Origin: Datisca glomerata
Taxonomy: Eukaryota > Streptophyta > Magnoliopsida > Cucurbitales > Datiscaceae
Assembly: GCA_003255025.1 (NCBI GenBank)
Contig: QANY01003937.1
Span: 124,001-188,000 of the forward strand
Direction of reading: 5' to 3'
Length of the DNA: 64,000 nucleotides
Both the position numbers and the translations under genes were made by a program. This document shows, in pieces, positions 60,424-64,000 of the stretch. The notes under the pieces are model-generated. The model did no database searches, was not told where the DNA came from, and worked only from the letters and a program-made list of their open reading frames with translations. Each line of letters begins with the position of its first letter. Positions within the stretch are counted from its first letter, which is position 1.

Positions 60424-60677
60424 ATGTACAATAATCAATTATAACAACTAGCACACATAAATAGGTTCAATATGCCATCGTATTCATCTATTAAAGAAGG
60501 ACCAGATCATGACATGATGTTCAAAGCTACAGGTAATTTCAATTGTGAAAATTTTAAAAGCCCATTCTATTACTCAACCCTAAGACAAGCAGAGCATTCT
60601 AGCATTCTACTACTCGAGTAGCTCTTGAAATTCTCTCTACAAGAGCTCCCTTAAGATCTTTGACTACCAAAGTTCTT
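60424..60677 (+). pseudogene. DRB2/3/5-like dsRNA-binding protein, first-exon fragment
   Basis: DRB proteins bind double-stranded RNA and partner Dicer-like enzymes. From ATG 60424 the reading is MYNNQL, stop, QLAHINRFNMPSY, IKEGPDHDMMFKATGNFN and FKSPFYYSTLRQAEHS, matching the first dsRNA-binding motif of the DRB2/3/5 group (family start MYKNQLQELAQ; EGPDH; STLRQAEHSAAEVAL). An AGCATTCT duplication at about 60594-60609 shifts the frame, after which VALEILSTRAPLRSLTTKVL is seen. It ends at a still intact donor, CTT|GTAAGT (60678). The retained donor means it was copied from genomic DNA, not from a spliced mRNA. A stop at codon 7 and a frameshift make it non-functional. Confidence 0.85.
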
Positions 60678-61173
60678 GTAAGTCCTTTTACTTTGAAAAA
60701 AAAATTCTTGTATTGTTATAGTTATTTTTCTTTTTAATTTAAAACTTCAAATCTGTCAGGATGAAACTATAGTTTTATATTAACTTGTATAATATATGCA
60801 AATATTATGAAATATTTATTACTATACATATTTGCGTGATTTGTTAAGAACTATGATGATAATTTTCCTCTGCTCCCATTACGTATGTGTTATTAATGAA
60901 GTCAGGATATACTATTACAACCGAGCACCTGTCAGGTACCAAGTTATTAATTAAAGTATCATAATAACTTTTTGTTGACGAACACACAATAGTATTTCAT
61001 TTACGTGGTAATTATATGTTTCTCAATAACATTGCTTTGGTCTCCTAATTTTTCAGTAATTGCCAAGGTAACGGTTGGTGTGAGGTTAGGGGCTACTGAA
61101 ACTAAAATGTCATTTAAATTTTAAGTTTTCTTTTAAAATGCTGAATGAAATAGTTTTTGTTGTTAAAAAACTA
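60678..61173. other. Unassigned, part probably former DRB intron
   Basis: It starts with the retained GTAAGT donor, and no second DRB exon was recognised before 61173. A small hairpin ACCTGTCAGGT lies at 60938-60948. Confidence 0.4.
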
Positions 61174-61980
61174 TCATCATTTGACAGTCAGGATAGTACT
61201 ATACTAAATTTATCGGACTGTATTGTACTGTATTGTACTGGATTAAATAATACTGTCCAGTGTTTGGTGCTGTATTAGTTAAAAAACTGTAACATTCATA
61301 CAATATTTGACACGTTATAGTACTAGATTGTAAAATTGTTTGTCATGATCTAATTCGCAAAAGCCTATTTGAAATTCATTAACATGTTATTTTACATTTT
61401 CAACTATAAAATAAATTATCTAATTCATGCTATTATCGTAAATTCCCTATTTTTTTGGCTAAAATGCAAATTCAATTATACCCGTAAACTTTAAGGTAAT
61501 AATAATTTATAGTTATAAAAATTGAAATTAGAAAAAAATTCATTGAATTTTTAATACACAAAATAAGTTATTTAAAATATATAAATAATTACTGAACCAC
61601 TTATATGATTGAGAGATTCTAAAAATTCAGAAAAAAAGAAGAAAAAAATAGTAAATGATTTTGAAAATTAATAAAATTAAGTCATAAGTAATTAATTATA
61701 CACCTTTCGAAAATTCATAAATTATTTTTATTAGTGAATGAAGTTCATATAAAATATAAATAAAAAAAATATTTTAATACAAAAATCATTTTAAAATATA
61801 AATTGAAAAATAACTTTGTTCCCCTAAAAGGAGTAAACTAAATTATCTCATATATATAAGATTAAAGAGTCTCACCGTATTAATTAATATGAGTTTCATA
61901 TTTTTATCAAATGTTAAATAATATTAAAATAATACTGTTCTATTTTTAATACTATATAATACTGACCATCAAACAAGCCC
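61174..61980 (-). mobile_element. Non-autonomous Harbinger-family element, about 0.8 kb
   Basis: From 61180 the plus strand reads TTTGACAGTCAGGATAGTACT and continues for about 260 bases collinear with the reverse complement of 55430-55696, the 3' end of the Harbinger at 50.96 kb (shared: TGTACTGGATTAAATAATA, then GTCCAGTGTTTG, TATTAGTTAAAAAA). Its other end, read on minus from 61980, is GGGCTTGTTTGATGG, matching the Harbinger 5' terminus. The first 7 bases of the left terminus are degraded and no clear target duplication remains. It is a deletion derivative or close relative of that family, in inverse orientation. Confidence 0.75.
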
Positions 61981-62373
61981 AAAAAGCCCAAAGACATTAT
62001 ATTCGCGGTGGGAGGCAGAGGAGGTTAGGAAACTTTCCAGAAAGGCAGAGGTCGGCGCAAAATAACGGACCGATCGAAGAAAACAGTAAAACGAAAAAAC
62101 TTGGAAACTTGAAACCCTAACCCTACCTTTACCTTACCTTTTTAGGCTTCCAATTCCCGAATTTAAATACCCCACACCCATTCTTTTCTTAACCAAACCG
62201 CTTTCCGATCTCTTAAATTTCTCTCTGCCTCTCTCTCTCTCTCATCTTCATCTTTTTAATCGATTTCCCAAAATTGATTGTTGGGCAGGATTGATTTCTG
62301 ATTTCTTCATCTTCTTCTTTAATTCGCTTTTGTTTGAGCAAATAGATCTGGGGAGATTGGAAAGCTGTTGTGA
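61981..62373 (+). promoter_or_regulatory. Promoter and leader of the DUF7054-type gene
   Basis: It contains a telobox AAACCCTAA (62112-62120) followed by CCCTACC, a motif common just upstream of plant housekeeping and translation-related genes, a TTTAAATA element near 62162, and a pyrimidine patch of CT repeats (62219-62245) typical of plant transcription starts. The transcription start is probably in or just before the pyrimidine patch. Confidence 0.5.
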
Positions 62374-62526
62374 ATGGTGGAAGAAAATTTAAGCAGTAGT
62401 AGTTTTATGCGCTGCCTTTTGGATTCAAGGGCGAGCGCTCTTCTACCTGTTTCTGCTGCATCTTCTTTCGCTTTTGGCTCTTGCAAGGAAGGCTGGTACT
62501 ACCGCTGCCTCGGCGTCGACCCCTGA
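62374..62526 (+). CDS. Upstream ORF, 50 codons, in the leader of the DUF7054-type gene
   Basis: ATG at 62374 opens a 50-residue frame ending TGA at 62524-62526, 209 bases before the main ATG. The C-terminal part, AFGSCKEGWYYRCLGVDP, is not low-complexity, and its Trp, Tyr and Cys content is unusual for a chance frame. If translated, it could reduce or condition translation of the main frame. Whether it is conserved in other plants is unknown to me. It could be spliced out if the leader has an intron. Confidence 0.4.
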   Translation: MVEENLSSSSFMRCLLDSRASALLPVSAASSFAFGSCKEGWYYRCLGVDP

Positions 62527-62735
62527 ATTTCCTTCCCAACACTCCTCATTTGAGAAAAAAAACAAAAAGAAAGAATTTCTTTTTTGCCTCTCGTTTTTCT
62601 CTCTTCGGATCTTCTCGCGCTTGATCGTTAAATCGTTTTCGGAAACGTTGCTGGTTGAGGATTACTGTTTCGGTATTTTTTTAAGAAAAAAAAAACAGGA
62701 GTTTCAATTTCGGTGTCTTTTCTTTGATCTGAAAA

Positions 62736-63493
62736 ATGTTGCTCTCTAAGCAGAAGAAGAATCAGAATGCAAAGGGCAACAGGCTCTTGATCAGCATCAA
62801 TGTGTTGGGGAGCGCTGGTCCGATTCGTTTTGTTGTCAGTGAAGAGGAACTTGTTGCTGCTGTTATTGATACCGCGTTAAAATCGTATGCGCGCGAGGGT
62901 CGGCTTCCGGTTCTTGGGTCAAATCTCAATGATTTTATGCTCTATTGCCCTAATGCTGGACCCGATGGTAATGGAAGTTTACTGATCTCTTATGTTGAAT
63001 CTTAGGTTGGAGATTGTGATCTTTCTCGTTTTCGTTTCTCTCTTCTCTGGTTTTCCCTTCTCGAATTGAGGCTTTCGATCTATGATAGAAGTGCAAGAGA
63101 TGATATAATATTTGAACCCATTTTTTACTTTTGTTATGGAAGTTTCAAATGGTTTTAGCCTTGGGAGTTGGTTTGTTAAATATTATTAATATTTAAATAG
63201 TGATTTTTTTGTTTTGTTTTGTTTTGTGTTCTTATTTTCTTTGGGGTTTTCATTTTATTTTATAGACAGCAATTTTGCAGCTCTGAGTTTTATTTGTGAC
63301 TTCCCTTTCAGCTCTGAGTCCATGGGACACCATTGGATCGCCAGGAGCTCGGAACTTTATGCTCTGTAAGAAACCACAACCAGTGAAAGAATCCGATGAT
63401 GAAAAAGCAGCAGCAACAATTTCTCGCAAAGGGAGTGGGAGTTGGAGGTCATGGATCAATAAGTCCCTTAATCTGAAAATCTCTTCCCATTAA
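62736..63493 (+). CDS. DUF7054-type small conserved plant protein, two exons
   Basis: Exons 62736-62967 and 63312-63493 are joined across a 344-base GT-AG intron. The split codon G|CT gives Ala78, for a 137-residue protein. Visible stretches: SKQKKNQNAKGNRLL, LGSAGPIRFVV, EEELVAAVIDTALKSYAREG and LPVLGSNLNDFMLYCPN in exon 1; ALSPWDTIGSPGARNFMLCK and the basic C-terminus SWINKSLNLKISSH in exon 2. This matches a plant family known by sequence only, with a ubiquitin-like flavour (start LLIS..VLGS, conserved hydrophobic spacing). I do not assign a biochemical role. No signal peptide or membrane segment. Reading exon 1 through the donor gives a stop 12 codons on, so the intron is needed. A duplicate acceptor motif lies 33 bases upstream. 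The gene looks intact. Confidence 0.88.
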
Positions 63494-64000
63494 TGGAGTA
63501 TAAGTGGGGAGAATGCTGTTTGATTAATTTGCTCAGTTCGTTTCCAAACTTGTTTACTTGTGGTAATGAAAGTTATGCAAACTTCAATAATCTTTACATT
63601 TGCTGGCTGTTTATCTTCGTTTGGAGGCTGAATTTTTCCTAATAAACTTTACTATTTTCTGAATAAATTATATATGTGCAACTCTAATGTTTTGCAGCTC
63701 TTTATTTTTTCAAGTGACTTTGAGATCTTGTTATTCAGTTGTTCGCCTACTTTTGAGATTTTCTTATAAATTCGTTGTGTAGTAACTCATTTGCAGTATA
63801 GGTACTAGGTAGTTTACACAAGAAACTTGTGGATTCTCTGGTGCATGAGATTGGAAGTCCCATGCTAGATTTCTAATTATAGTTCAGTGGGGAACAAGTC
63901 TTCTTCGTTAAATAGTATATCTACATTGGGTTCAAGCATTTGAAGTTGGAAGAAATATTTCTTGGTTTGGTTAGGTAACAAATATGCGTTGAATCATTAA
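63494..64000. other. 3' flank of the DUF7054-type gene
   Basis: AATAAA at about 63641-63646 is a plausible polyadenylation signal. Nothing else was recognised to the window end. Confidence 0.45.

Noticed and set aside
62474..62749. 91-codon plus frame just before the DUF7054-type gene
   Set aside because: It needs a non-ATG start, is lysine/phenylalanine-rich leader sequence, and overlaps the real start in another frame.

Overview
The window is nuclear DNA of a flowering plant, most likely a eudicot, and the species cannot be named from it. Evidence: AT-rich sequence, genes with short spliced exons, plant-only families (a Bet v 1/MLP-type protein, a CAR-type C2 protein, a DUF7054-type protein, SGS3 and DRB fragments) and a dense load of typical plant transposons. 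Three genes look intact: an MLP-like gene at 23.9-25.4 kb (+), a CAR-like C2-domain gene at 27.0-28.2 kb (-) and a small DUF7054-type gene at 62.7-63.5 kb (+). Almost everything else is transposon-derived or unassigned.

0-14.2 kb: a broken LINE (-), then a Copia-type element (-) made of two diverged LTRs around a 1.15 kb gutted interior, followed by five head-to-tail units of about 1.1-1.24 kb. Each unit is a piece of the same LTR plus its polypurine-tract flank, so this is an LTR-derived young satellite. A microsatellite and a second LINE relic (+) follow. 14.2-21.3 kb: two roughly 0.5-0.6 kb direct repeats (LTR-like) bound 4.4 kb with no coding capacity, filled with several unrelated tandem-repeat families. 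A CCGGTTCA-type repeat and a second LTR-like segment come next.

22-31 kb is the gene-bearing island (MLP-like and CAR-like genes). 31.5-40.1 kb: an LTR pair with a near-matching 5-bp target duplication, holding an antisense Copia integrase fragment; a LINE relic (-) with a 593-bp internal tandem duplication beside a poly-G/N run; and a 580-bp hAT-type non-autonomous element. 43.6-48.9 kb: a LINE RNase H scrap, then a complete but internally deleted CACTA element with TIRs, an AGA target duplication and decayed transposase, then a Helitron-like end.

50.96-55.70 kb: a PIF/Harbinger element with TIRs, a decayed DDE transposase and a decayed Myb/SANT-like partner gene. A 975-bp hAT-type element with a perfect 8-bp target duplication is nested in it. 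A non-autonomous relative of this Harbinger, in opposite orientation, lies at 61.2-62.0 kb. Between the two Harbinger-family elements are fragments of two different RNA-silencing genes, SGS3 (59.7-60.0 kb) and a DRB2/3/5-like dsRNA-binding protein (60.4-60.7 kb), both on + and both broken. This pairing is the most unusual thing in the window. The last gene has a telobox/pyrimidine-rich promoter, a 50-codon upstream ORF and twin splice acceptors.
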